From: Actinomycetaceae bacterium MB13-C1-2
GTDB lineage: Bacteria; Actinomycetota; Actinomycetes; Actinomycetales; Actinomycetaceae
Length of the DNA: 64,000 nt
Reading direction: 5' to 3'
NCBI GenBank assembly: GCA_035621235.1
Contig: CP141731.1
Span: 558,001-622,000 of the forward strand
Under the pieces are notes generated by a model that worked only from the letters and a program-made list of their open reading frames with translations, was not told where the DNA came from and searched no databases. Shown one piece after another: positions 16,981 to 24,285 of the stretch. A program made the translations under genes and the position numbers. Every line of letters starts with the position of its first letter. The first letter of the stretch is position 1.

Positions 16981-17484
16981 TTATGGGATGTCATCTGCGC
17001 CTTGCCCGTCGAGTGGGCCTTCCTTGTCGCGCAACGCAGCCATCCCTCGCCCGTCGATCACTCGCCCCTTACCGAAGTCGAGGACATGAACGTTCTGCGC
17101 GGTGAGGTTCGCCGGACCATCCTCATCCGCCTGAACCTCAATCTCTTCCACTGTCTCGGAGTCGAGGGGTTGCCGCATGATCTGGGAGCCTCGGTTTGCG
17201 CGTCCTAATAGCTCTTCGAGTAGTTGCGCGTCGGTGACTTCATCCCAATTTATGACCGTGATAGGCCCGCGCGACTCTTCAGCGTCGATGTACCCAGTGT
17301 CAACGAGTGCCTGTACAGGGTTCACATGGTATGCGCGCGCCAGCTTTATGACCGATTCAGCAGGAATCGAATCCTTGTCTAGCTGACGGCCAAGGCTGTT
17401 ATGTGCCAGGTCAGCGCGCTTTGCTGCAGCGGCTGTGGTATCCGATCCCACAGTGTCAAGGAACCATTCGCTATGTGTTTTCAT
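16981..17484 (-). CDS. Prophage repressor (HTH), probable immunity protein
   Basis: 167 aa. Residues about 14-60 (AAKRADLAHNSLGRQLDKDS, then IPAESVIKLARAYHVNPVQAL) form a Cro/CI-like HTH with a helix pattern seen in actinophage immunity repressors. The C-terminal part is acidic and unstructured-looking and has no LexA-type Ser-Lys protease signature. That makes RecA-type self-cleavage unlikely and points to ImmA-style inactivation by its neighbour. It starts at an ATG read from a promoter (-35 17520-17515, -10 17496-17491) that contains an operator-like inverted repeat. Confidence 0.8.
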   Translation of the reverse strand: MKTHSEWFLDTVGSDTTAAAAKRADLAHNSLGRQLDKDSIPAESVIKLARAYHVNPVQALVDTGYIDAEESRGPITVINWDEVTDAQLLEELLGRANRGSQIMRQPLDSETVEEIEVQADEDGPANLTAQNVHVLDFGKGRVIDGRGMAALRDKEGPLDGQGADDIP

Positions 17485-17490
17485 GACTCA

Positions 17491-17571
17491 ATCATACCCT
17501 AACTTGTCCATTCTTGACAACATCTCTATTTTGGCTTGCACTCTAATGTCCATCTTGGTAATCTTGTCCAT
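17491..17571. promoter_or_regulatory. Immunity switch: divergent promoters and TGTCCAT operators
   Basis: Leftward promoter: -35 TTGTCA (17520-17515) and -10 TATGAT (17496-17491), spacer 18. Rightward promoter: -35 TTGCAC (17536-17541) and -10 TAATCT (17559-17564), spacer 17. Three direct copies of TGTCCAT lie at 17505-17511, 17547-17553 and 17565-17571. The first is part of TTGTC-N7-GACAA inside the leftward promoter, and the other two cover the rightward spacer and -10. This is the arrangement expected for repressor/Cro control of lysis and lysogeny. Confidence 0.7.
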
Positions 17572-17611
17572 ATCAGACACATTGATCGGTCCCGCTCAAA
17601 GGAGAATCACC

Positions 17612-17848
17612 TTGGCATATCTAGCAATGAAAGAAGGAATCCTCGACAGTCTCCGCCAATCCGGGGGCATCGCCACCGACGAAGCGATGGCAAGACTCGC
17701 AGGAATCCCCGAAGACGAATACACCGCCGTCAAAACCGGCAAAGAAGCACCATCCGCGCTGTTCCTAGCCTCAATCGCACTCACCTTCAGCAAGAACGTC
17801 GATCAGCTAGCCGAAGCGCGCCCCGACACCTTCAAGGCGGCAGCCTAA
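17612..17848 (+). CDS. Cro-like HTH protein
   Basis: 78 aa starting at TTG 17612, eight bases after AAAGGAG. The protein (DSLRQSGGIATDEAMARLAG, then IPEDEYTAVKTGKEAPS) has an HTH of the repressor type, with recognition helix near IPEDEYTAVKTGK. It is the first gene of the rightward early operon, opposite the repressor, which is the position of Cro in temperate phages. The frame is open further upstream across the operators, but no start there has a ribosome site. Confidence 0.75.
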   Translation: MAYLAMKEGILDSLRQSGGIATDEAMARLAGIPEDEYTAVKTGKEAPSALFLASIALTFSKNVDQLAEARPDTFKAAA

Positions 17849-18066
17849 TGCTCACTTCCGACATTTCGATGATGACGCTGGACGAGTTCGCTAGACGTAA
17901 CTCGATCAGTCGCGACACCGCTGAACGCTGCATGAAAGGGCAAGGAGACCCGTACCCAGACCTGACCGTGAAAAGGGTCAAGAAGAAGGGCTCCAAAGGC
18001 CCAGGCCGTATCTACGTGACCGCACGCCAAGAACTCGCATGGCAGGACGCGATGCAAGATGCGTGA
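17848..18066 (+). CDS. Small winged-HTH / excisionase-like protein
   Basis: 72 aa. Its ATG overlaps the stop of the Cro-like gene (TAATG). The sequence MTLDEFARRNSISRDTAERC followed by Lys/Arg-rich KRVKKKGSKGPGRIY resembles the HTH_17/MerR-like fold of excisionases: helix, turn, helix, then a basic wing. It could act as the excisionase for the integrase at the other end, or as a second early regulator. Position alone does not decide. Confidence 0.65.
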   Translation: MLTSDISMMTLDEFARRNSISRDTAERCMKGQGDPYPDLTVKRVKKKGSKGPGRIYVTARQELAWQDAMQDA

Positions 18067-18877
18067 ATGTCAGATCGCGGGATGCGCTCGCAGAGTTAAA
18101 GCTAGAGGCTTCTGCGACACGCACTATCACCAGGATCGTCGCGCTCGCGGATACAAGAAGCCTAAACGCAAGATTTCCGATCCTGGCGTGCTCGATGATT
18201 TCAACGCGAAAATACTGGTTCGTGGCGACGACGAATGTTGGCCTTGGGAAGGCGGATTCAACAGCAAAAACTATGGGGTGTTCTCCCTTGAGGGTGTAGC
18301 CAAGCTCGCTCACCGTGTCGCGTGGGAGCAAGCGAACGGGCCGATCCCCGCTGACATGACCGTTGACCACTTGTGTCAAAACAAGAAGTGCATGAACACC
18401 GCGCACATGGAGATTGTGAGTCGCGCTGAGAACAGTCGCCGCGCTGGTCGACCACTCGAATGCAGACACGGCGCGCCGATTATTTATAAGCGTGACGGGG
18501 TGACTGTTCAGGACTGTCAGCAATGCGCGGATGACGAGGCAAAAGCGAAGCGCCGTCAACAAGAACGCCGGGATGAACTCGCCGCAGAGAACGCACGTCG
18601 GAAAGCCGAAGTTGAGTCGTGGAAGTCAATGAGTGTCGAGGAATGGATTACCGAGACTTTCCGTGATCCCGTCGATGTGGTCTTGGAGCAGGTGGCACTC
18701 CCGCTTTGGTGGTCGCGCCTACTTGCCGGATGGGGTGTCAGCGATAAAACGCCACTCCACGCGGCAGCTCAACTTTCAGGGCGAATCGATCTTGGGGTGC
18801 TAGTGAGCATCTGCGATGCCGCCGATTACTTTCGGGACGAACTCAAGATTCCCGAACTACAGAAACCAACTAAGTAA
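18059..18877 (+). CDS. HNH endonuclease
   Basis: 272 aa. An N-terminal Cys cluster (CQIAGCARRVKARGFCDTHY, 4-23) is a likely zinc site. The HNH fold spans about 55-125: CWPWEGG, AHRVAWE (His85), DHLCQNKKCMN (Asp103-His104) and NTAHMEIVS (His116). The C-terminal 120 residues are helical and unlike any domain I recognise. It belongs to the same HNH group as 31236-31811 and the integrase N-terminus (52935-54542). It overlaps the preceding gene by 8 bp and may be a free-standing homing endonuclease. Confidence 0.85.
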   Translation: MRECQIAGCARRVKARGFCDTHYHQDRRARGYKKPKRKISDPGVLDDFNAKILVRGDDECWPWEGGFNSKNYGVFSLEGVAKLAHRVAWEQANGPIPADMTVDHLCQNKKCMNTAHMEIVSRAENSRRAGRPLECRHGAPIIYKRDGVTVQDCQQCADDEAKAKRRQQERRDELAAENARRKAEVESWKSMSVEEWITETFRDPVDVVLEQVALPLWWSRLLAGWGVSDKTPLHAAAQLSGRIDLGVLVSICDAADYFRDELKIPELQKPTK

Positions 18878-18881
18878 ACAG

Positions 18882-18902
18882 CCCCGGATGTGTGGTCCGG
18901 GG
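18882..18902 (+). terminator. Hairpin after the HNH gene
   Basis: CCCCGG-N9-CCGGGG just after the HNH stop codon. No T-run; it may be an attenuator in the early operon. Confidence 0.4.
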
Positions 18903-18940
18903 CGAGGCAGGAAATACCTATTAGGAAGGTTATCAGGCTG

Positions 18941-19306
18941 ATGCAGGAAGAAAAAGAGAATCCGGTGTTTACGGCTAGTAATGGCATGGTGGTGCGTCTG
19001 TCCGATTCGGGTGGGGATGTGGTCTTCATAGGGCGGGATCAGCCCAGACGGATAGTGACCGTCGAGGAGCTTACCGCTTTGGGTGAATATTTCGCCGCTG
19101 AGCGTGACCGTGAGCTTGGAAGATCATGTGGCCCGCTGGGAGGTCGAAGCATGATCACTCCGGTTATCAGTATCAGCCACGACGATAGCGGCCAGTGGGA
19201 CGTGTCAGCTAACCCGGATTTGGACGCGAAATACATCGTCGCGTCCCTGCGGGATGTTGCGACCAAAATCAACCGACTCATCAAACAGTACGAGGAGGCC
19301 CGCTGA
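18941..19306 (+). CDS. Phage protein, unknown
   Basis: 121 aa from ATG 18941 (MQEEKENPVFTASNGMVVRL); GGAAGG lies upstream. An in-frame ATG at 18890 falls inside the preceding hairpin and is less likely. The first half looks like a small beta-rich domain, and the end (ATKINRLIKQYEEAR) is a helix. No family recognised. First of a chain of early genes that overlap by 1-4 bases. Confidence 0.65.
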   Translation: MQEEKENPVFTASNGMVVRLSDSGGDVVFIGRDQPRRIVTVEELTALGEYFAAERDRELGRSCGPLGGRSMITPVISISHDDSGQWDVSANPDLDAKYIVASLRDVATKINRLIKQYEEAR

Positions 19307-19401
19307 TGTTTTCTCTGATCAATGTGCTCTCGGCGTGGGCGGCTGTTTGTCTGCTCGTGTATGCGGGCCACCGAGCTTTGAAAGCGAGGGGCAAGCAATG
19401 A
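19306..19401 (+). CDS. 31-aa membrane peptide
   Basis: MFSLINVLSAWAAVCLLVYA followed by GHRALKARGKQ. One TM helix with a basic end on the cytoplasmic side. It is linked to both neighbours by overlaps (TGATG before, ATGA after), which makes it likely to be translated. Function unknown. Confidence 0.55.
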   Translation: MFSLINVLSAWAAVCLLVYAGHRALKARGKQ

Positions 19402-19685
19402 GCGTGGCTGTGGCTTTCGCGTCGGACGAGTGCCTGACGATTGGGTGCCGTAATCCGATGGGCACTGATTCTTACGGGCGGGCCTCTGAGTTTTGCGATT
19501 GGCATGCGCGCCCCCAAGTGGACATGCGCGACGGACAGTTGGTGCTCACTTTTGAGGGTGCAGAAGTGTGCACTGTTCCCGCCTCTGAAGGACGCCGCCT
19601 TGCCGGTGATTTAGAGGCATACGCGCACCTGTGCGGCACCCGCACACAAATCACCCGCGACTACTTACAGGCGGTGAAGCCATGA
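19398..19685 (+). CDS. Small zinc-finger-like phage protein
   Basis: 95 aa. Residues about 11-37 have C-x4-C ... FCDWH (CLTIGC, then EFCDWHA), a CCCH pattern similar to the Cys cluster at the start of the HNH protein at 18059. The remainder (MRDGQLVLTFEGAEV and a helical end) is unknown. ATG overlaps the stop of the membrane peptide. Confidence 0.65.
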   Translation: MSVAVAFASDECLTIGCRNPMGTDSYGRASEFCDWHARPQVDMRDGQLVLTFEGAEVCTVPASEGRRLAGDLEAYAHLCGTRTQITRDYLQAVKP

Positions 19686-19837
19686 ATGCCGCTTATGAGT
19701 ATTCCGAGTCGAATCCGTATGGGCCGGACCGCTACCACCAGGGCGACCCCTTGGACTGGGATGCGGACCCTTACCCATCAACCGTGGAAATGCAGGCGCT
19801 CGCGGACGAAACCGCAATGTTGTGGGACGAGCTATGA
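19682..19837 (+). CDS. Small acidic phage protein, unknown
   Basis: 51 aa, rich in Asp/Glu/Tyr (YEYSESNPYGPDRYHQGDPL). Its ATGA overlaps the preceding gene and the next ATG overlaps its stop, so it belongs to the coupled early chain. Acidic proteins of this kind sometimes mimic DNA, but nothing here shows that. Confidence 0.55.
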   Translation: MNAAYEYSESNPYGPDRYHQGDPLDWDADPYPSTVEMQALADETAMLWDEL

Positions 19838-20025
19838 GAGCCGCGTCAGCAATATTCGGCGGGGTCATCGTGTGGGACGAGGACGGCCAGATTTGCGTGA
19901 GGCTTCAAAACCCTTGGGATAGCGAGGCCCGCATGTCTCAAGCCGATGCGACCGAGCTAGCGAAAAGCATTTATTGGGTGATCGGCGAAGCCAATCGCCG
20001 AGCAAAGAAAGACGAAAAGAAATGA
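19834..20025 (+). CDS. Small phage protein upstream of bet, unknown
   Basis: 63 aa (MRAASAIFGGVIVWDEDGQI ...). A beta-hairpin-like N-terminus is followed by a helix and a Lys-rich end (RRAKKDEKK). It overlaps both neighbours by 4 bp and is therefore probably made with the recombinase Bet. Confidence 0.6.
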   Translation: MRAASAIFGGVIVWDEDGQICVRLQNPWDSEARMSQADATELAKSIYWVIGEANRRAKKDEKK

Positions 20026-20966
20026 GTAAAGACCTAACGGTCAGCGAGGGGCAAACCGAGTTCAGTGAACAGCAGATCGCTGTCCTTTCCCAGATAGGGG
20101 TACAAGATGCCTCTGACGCCGACCTTGCCGTTTTCTTCCACCAGGTGCAACGCACCGGACTGGACCCTTTCGCCCGCCAAATTTACATGATCGGGCGTAG
20201 ACAAAAAGTGTGGGACCCCGAAACTCGGCAAGAGCGTTGGACCACGAAGCAGACCATTCAAACCGGGATTGACGGGTTTCGCCTAATCGCTAGGAGAGCC
20301 GCTGATAAAAGCGGTGAAGCCCTATCTATCAGTCAACCGTATTTCGCTACCCCGGACGGCAAGTGGTTGGACTTCTGGCCCTACGACAAGCCTCCGATAG
20401 CGGCGAAGGTCATGGTCAAACGCGGGGACGGGGAGTTCCCGGCTGTTGCTATGTTCCGTGAATATGCGGGCACCACCAGTAAGGGCGAATTGACGCGCAT
20501 GTGGGCAACCAAGCCTTCCGTGATGATCGGTAAGTGCGCGGAGGCTCTGGCCCTGCGCAAAGCCTTCCCCCTGGACTTGTCGGGCCTATACACGACCGAC
20601 GAAATGGATCAGGCAGAAGAGGCCACGGACACATCCTCCGGGCGGGCTCACACCAGGATCGAGCAGAAGCCACACACCCCTGATACTCCGCTGGCATCCC
20701 AGGAACTAATTGACGAGATCAACGCCTACGCGAAAGAACTTCACATGGGCCGCGACCAGATACGAGCCGTCATGAAGCATTGCGGGCAAGACCCAGATGT
20801 GCAAGGCACTCCCACCGTGGAAGTTGCCGAAGCGATGGCCGAGCATTTGCGCGGGCAACGAGATAAGAGGCTCGCGGACCAAGCGCGCACGCAAGCCGAG
20901 GACGACAGTCAGGAAGTCATCGACGCCGAAATCGTAGAAGACGCGGAGGCCGGTGACCCCGTATGA
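20022..20966 (+). CDS. bet: Phage recombination protein Bet (RecT/Redbeta superfamily)
   Basis: 314 aa single-strand annealing protein. Core motifs of the Bet group: DADLAVFFHQVQRTGLDPFA, RQIYMIGR, TIQTGIDGFRLIA, MWATKPSVMIGKCAEALALR and KAFPLDLSGLYT. The C-terminal region (about 215-314) is acidic and linker-like. A nuclease partner is normally encoded nearby; the PD-(D/E)XK-like protein at 21716 is a candidate. Confidence 0.9.
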   Translation: MSKDLTVSEGQTEFSEQQIAVLSQIGVQDASDADLAVFFHQVQRTGLDPFARQIYMIGRRQKVWDPETRQERWTTKQTIQTGIDGFRLIARRAADKSGEALSISQPYFATPDGKWLDFWPYDKPPIAAKVMVKRGDGEFPAVAMFREYAGTTSKGELTRMWATKPSVMIGKCAEALALRKAFPLDLSGLYTTDEMDQAEEATDTSSGRAHTRIEQKPHTPDTPLASQELIDEINAYAKELHMGRDQIRAVMKHCGQDPDVQGTPTVEVAEAMAEHLRGQRDKRLADQARTQAEDDSQEVIDAEIVEDAEAGDPV

Positions 20967-21199
20967 GTGTTTTCAATGCTCTTAATCGGATGGCTGAGCC
21001 TATCGGCTTCGACATTGGGATGGCGGACAGTCATGTCCAAGCCAACTTTTTCAATGGTTTCGCGCAAGCTTTCGTGCAGTCGATGAGTGAGCAGGACCGC
21101 GACATGCAGGCGTATTACATCGACCGGGATTTGACTCCGAAAGCACGGAAAGTACTGAGGGAGATCGCGTCCACGATTGAGGCAGGTGATGCGGCGTGA
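20963..21199 (+). CDS. Phage protein, unknown
   Basis: 78 aa, mostly helical (VQANFFNGFAQAFVQSMSEQ). ATGA overlap with bet and GTGA overlap with the next gene. No family recognised. Confidence 0.6.
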   Translation: MSVFNALNRMAEPIGFDIGMADSHVQANFFNGFAQAFVQSMSEQDRDMQAYYIDRDLTPKARKVLREIASTIEAGDAA

Positions 21200-21357
21200 G
21201 TGAGCGTACTTCCCCGACGGGTGTCTGGTACGTGGATTGTGAGCGGTGCGGTGTTCAGCATCCAGTGACACGCAAGCACTGCGTCCAATGCGGTCACCCA
21301 AGCGCGTTTTTGGACGCGGAAGGCTTCTGCCTCAACTGCGGAGGTGGCGCGAAATGA
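21196..21357 (+). CDS. Small zinc-ribbon protein
   Basis: 53 aa from GTG. Two Cys pairs, CERCGVQ with KHCVQCGH and a final FCLNCGGG, fit one or two zinc knuckles. It overlaps both neighbours by 4 bp. Short zinc-ribbon proteins are common in actinophage early regions; role unknown. Confidence 0.6.
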   Translation: MSERTSPTGVWYVDCERCGVQHPVTRKHCVQCGHPSAFLDAEGFCLNCGGGAK

Positions 21358-21719
21358 ATTGGCGACTAAAGGCTAAATGTGCGGGCGCGGATTCTGAAAC
21401 ATTTTTTGATCGGGACCGCACCAGTGAGGCAAAGAAGTTTTGTGCCGAATGCCCTGTAGCAGCGTTTTGCTTACAGGCCGCACTCAAAGCCGAAGGGAAA
21501 GCGGACAAAAACTCAAGGTTCGGCGTGTATGGCGGGAAAACGCCCCTGGAACGGTGGCGGATCGCGACCGGGAGACCCACACCAAGGCGTCGCTGCCAGG
21601 ACTGCGGCACCCCACTGGGCCAGACGCAGGGAGGACGCCAATACTGCGACACCTGCCGAACTGACCGCATCAAAGAAAGCGCACGCCAATGCCGCGCCAG
21701 GAAAAAGGAGATGGCATGA
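21354..21719 (+). CDS. WhiB-family protein with a C-terminal zinc ribbon
   Basis: 121 aa. Cys9, Cys30, Cys33 and Cys39 (CAGADS, FCAECPVAAFCL) form the WhiB iron-sulfur site, followed by FGVYGGKTPLER, the WhiB turn (usually GVWGG). After about residue 80 comes a second Cys set (RRRCQDCGTPLG, QYCDTCRTDR) and a basic tail, which suggests extra DNA binding. Phage WhiB proteins can redirect host sigma-factor partners, for example by interfering with host septation regulators. The WhiB plus zinc-ribbon architecture is uncommon. Confidence 0.85.
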   Translation: MNWRLKAKCAGADSETFFDRDRTSEAKKFCAECPVAAFCLQAALKAEGKADKNSRFGVYGGKTPLERWRIATGRPTPRRRCQDCGTPLGQTQGGRQYCDTCRTDRIKESARQCRARKKEMA

Positions 21720-22096
21720 GTCGTAGTAGGGCTAGCGCTAAACAGGCCGGGACACGATTCGAGCGTCTGGTAGCCGACTACCTGGCGGCGACTGTGGATG
21801 ACCGCATAGACCGGCGCGTGAAGACCGGGAACAAGGACCGGGGCGACATCTCGGGGGTTCGACACATGCTGGGCCGCGTCGTCTTGGAATGCAAGGACAC
21901 AACACGAATCAACCTGGCCGGATGGGCGGCAGAAACAGAAATAGAGCGCGGTAATGATGATGCCCTCGCTGGGGTGACCGTGCATAAACGCCACGGAAAA
22001 GGCCAACCAGAAGACCAGTGGGTGACCATGACGCTCGCCGATTTCGTGGCCCTATTAACCGGAAACAGGAACCACCTACAAGGGAAGGAAAAGTAA
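21716..22096 (+). CDS. PD-(D/E)XK-type nuclease, Holliday junction resolvase-like
   Basis: 126 aa. Conserved pattern: GTRFERLVADYL (Glu), GDISGVR (Asp) and VVLECKDT (ExK), i.e. the E...D...ExK of the archaeal Hjc/RecB-like nuclease fold. Likely roles are resolving replication intermediates or acting as the exonuclease partner of Bet. ATG overlaps the WhiB stop (ATGA). Confidence 0.75.
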   Translation: MSRSRASAKQAGTRFERLVADYLAATVDDRIDRRVKTGNKDRGDISGVRHMLGRVVLECKDTTRINLAGWAAETEIERGNDDALAGVTVHKRHGKGQPEDQWVTMTLADFVALLTGNRNHLQGKEK

Positions 22097-22494
22097 TGAG
22101 TGAAGAAAAACCGGATGTGGAGTTTGTGGAGGTGTTGGTCCGTCAGGGACGAGGCTCCACCAATGAAGAACTAAGCGAGGCGCTACGCGAACTGACGAAG
22201 CGAGTGGTCGCTACCGGTAAGCCCGGCACTATCAGTCTCACGGTGCGTGTCTCTCAGATCAAGAAGACCGGGCAACTGGTCATTGACGACAAGATCAGAA
22301 CCAAGCTTCCCGAGTATGACCGGCCCGTGACTATCGCTTTCGCGGACGAGGCCGGGAACCTGCTACGCGAAGACCCCAACCAGAAACCCTTATGGGATGT
22401 CCACGACCTCGACGACACGAAACCTGTTGCCGTGGTGAACCTCGGCGGTGAAGTGACCGTCGTGGACCCCGCTACCGGAGAGATCAAGGAGTAA
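22096..22494 (+). CDS. Phage protein, unknown
   Basis: 132 aa, beginning MSEEKPDVEFVEVLVRQGRG; beta-rich middle (ISLTVRVSQIKKTGQLVIDD) and an acidic C-terminal part (DVHDLDDTKPVAVVN). AAGGAAAAGTA precedes the ATG. It lies directly before the DUF2303-like gene, which is a common pairing in actinophages. Confidence 0.65.
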   Translation: MSEEKPDVEFVEVLVRQGRGSTNEELSEALRELTKRVVATGKPGTISLTVRVSQIKKTGQLVIDDKIRTKLPEYDRPVTIAFADEAGNLLREDPNQKPLWDVHDLDDTKPVAVVNLGGEVTVVDPATGEIKE

Positions 22495-22498
22495 CCCC

Positions 22499-23317
22499 GT
22501 GGAAGAGAGCATGAGCAACGAGAACCAGGCGATTATCAACTTCGCCAGAGAATCACTGAGGCCCTTCCCCACCGACTTCGAGAACGTCTACCTGGCACCT
22601 GACGCTAAGGGCGACTACCAGGTGATCGACCTAGACGAATTCAATGACGTGCCACGCGACTACCGGGCCTTGAGCAAGACCTTTGATGACGTGGATAGCT
22701 TCCTGGCGTTCCTGCATTCCCACAATCAGGACCAGGCAGCAGAGATTTGGGCTAGGCAAGCCGGTGATCGGCGCTCCATGAGTGTGACCGCCCTACTGGA
22801 CCCAGCACCCAGCGGCCCATCCCTTAGAAATCTCCGTCTCGCTTTCACCGAAACCGAGCGGTGGCAAGACTGGAAACGCGTCGATAACCGCTGGTACGAC
22901 CAGGAAGAATTCGCTGAGTTCCTGGAAGACCACGCCGATGACCTGGCCTCCCCTTCCGCCGCTGAAATGCTAGAGATCGCCCAGTCCATTCGCGCCACAG
23001 TCGGCACAGTCGTAGAGAAAGGCATCCGCCTGGACAACGGCGAAACCCAGTTGGTGTACAAGGAAGACATCGAAGGCAAAGCGGGCCGCGCGGGACAGCT
23101 GGAAATCCCCCAACAAATCAAGATCACCGTCCAGCCCTTCACGTCATCTAGTGCCTACATGCTGGACGCGAAGTTCCGCTACCGCCTCGTCAACCGCGAA
23201 CTGAAGCTCTCCGTGAAACTCATGAACGCGGATTTGATGATTGAACGCGTTTTCAGCGGCATCCTCGACGCGGTACGTGAGGGCGCAAGAGACGTGCCCG
23301 TCTACCTCGGCAACTAA
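22499..23317 (+). CDS. DUF2303-like phage protein
   Basis: 272 aa from GTG 22499 (AAGGAG seven bases upstream); ATG 22511 is an alternative. Features: HNQDQAAEIWARQAGDRRSM, FTETERWQDWKR, FAEFLEDHADDL and a beta-rich end (AKFRYRLVNRELKLSVKLM). These match the DUF2303 family found next to recombination genes in many phages. The molecular function is not established; an ssDNA or recombination role is inferred from context only. Confidence 0.75.
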   Translation: MEESMSNENQAIINFARESLRPFPTDFENVYLAPDAKGDYQVIDLDEFNDVPRDYRALSKTFDDVDSFLAFLHSHNQDQAAEIWARQAGDRRSMSVTALLDPAPSGPSLRNLRLAFTETERWQDWKRVDNRWYDQEEFAEFLEDHADDLASPSAAEMLEIAQSIRATVGTVVEKGIRLDNGETQLVYKEDIEGKAGRAGQLEIPQQIKITVQPFTSSSAYMLDAKFRYRLVNRELKLSVKLMNADLMIERVFSGILDAVREGARDVPVYLGN

Positions 23318-23327
23318 AAACACCCCC

Positions 23328-23359
23328 GGTTGGCCCCTGTAAGACGCAAGGGGCCAACC
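23328..23359 (+). terminator. Hairpin between DUF2303 and replication genes
   Basis: GGTTGGCCCC-N12-GGGGCCAACC, a perfect 10-bp stem in the 69-bp gap. There is no T-run, so it is a terminator-like or attenuation site. Confidence 0.5.
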
Positions 23360-23386
23360 AAACCACCCCCGTAGAAAGGAAAGCTG

Positions 23387-23560
23387 ATGGGTGAGCTTAC
23401 CCCGCAACAGAAGTTGGCTGTGCGGTTCATTCAGGACGCTCAACGGCTGGTCGGTCAAGCCGCCTTGAACCTCTCCCGGTTCGTTGACCTGGGCCGCGAA
23501 TACGGCCTCACTGACAAGCAAATCAGTCAAGCCCTTACCACCAGGAAACAGGGGGAATAA
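23387..23560 (+). CDS. Small helical phage protein, unknown
   Basis: 57 aa (MGELTPQQKLAVRFIQDAQR ...), with AAAGGAAAG before the ATG. Amphipathic helices throughout, ending in LTDKQISQALTTRKQGE, which could be a short HTH. It is immediately followed by the replication initiator. Confidence 0.6.
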   Translation: MGELTPQQKLAVRFIQDAQRLVGQAALNLSRFVDLGREYGLTDKQISQALTTRKQGE

Positions 23561-23562
23561 CC

Positions 23563-24285
23563 GTGGCCGCGTTGTTCGCGAAGATTGACTTAGATTTGCC
23601 GGATCACCCGAAGGTGATGCCGCTATCTGACGCGGCTTTCCGCGCCTACGTCGAGTCGATTCTGTGGTCCCGAAAGCACCTCACTGACGGGTTCCTAGCA
23701 AGTCGCTACGTGTCTGCTAGGTGGTCGCTAGAGGTTGCTAGAGAGTTGGTAGGAAGTGATGACGAAAAACCCCTTTGGATGGAGGTCGATGGCGGGTATC
23801 AAATCCACGATTTTGAGGGTCATAACGACACAAAAGCACAGGTCGAAGCACGTCAAGAACACGCTAAACGTGCAGGTCAGGCCGGGGGCCTAGCAAAAGC
23901 TAAGCGCAGTGCTAAGCGCTCGTCTAGCAAAGTGCTTAGCAAAAACGTACCAGAGACAGAGACAGAGACACATATATTAACTCGCGATTTTGACGCATGG
24001 TATTCGCTCTATCCGAAGAAGGTTGGCAAGGGTGATGCACTCAAAGCTTTCAAGTCGGCAAGGAAGAAAGTAAGCCAAGAAGAACTTGTGCGAGGAGTGG
24101 GTGCTTACGCAAGGTCAGTAGCTCACACGGACCGCCAGTACATCAAAGGTCCAGCAGCGTGGCTTCGCGCTGAGTCTTGGAGTGACGAGCTAACTCCATC
24201 CTCGCCCCGCCCCACGATTCGCCGTGAGGCCGCACCGCCCGAGGTTGGTTCCCCACAGTGGAAGGCGATCTACGGTGAACAGTGA
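23563..24285 (+). CDS. Phage replication initiator-like protein
   Basis: 240 aa from GTG after AGGGGGAATAACC. The N-terminal winged-helix-like part (FAKIDLDLPDHPKVMPLSDA, YVESILWSRKHLTDGF) is followed by a basic linker (about 100-130, many Lys/Arg/Ser) and a C-terminal domain with DFDAWYSLYPKKVGKGDALK. This order is typical of the O/DnaD-like proteins that bind the phage origin and load DnaB. The linker is unusually rich in AGC/AGT/TCT serine codons and direct ACAGAG repeats. The gene overlaps dnaB by 11 bp. Confidence 0.78.
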   Translation: MAALFAKIDLDLPDHPKVMPLSDAAFRAYVESILWSRKHLTDGFLASRYVSARWSLEVARELVGSDDEKPLWMEVDGGYQIHDFEGHNDTKAQVEARQEHAKRAGQAGGLAKAKRSAKRSSSKVLSKNVPETETETHILTRDFDAWYSLYPKKVGKGDALKAFKSARKKVSQEELVRGVGAYARSVAHTDRQYIKGPAAWLRAESWSDELTPSSPRPTIRREAAPPEVGSPQWKAIYGEQ

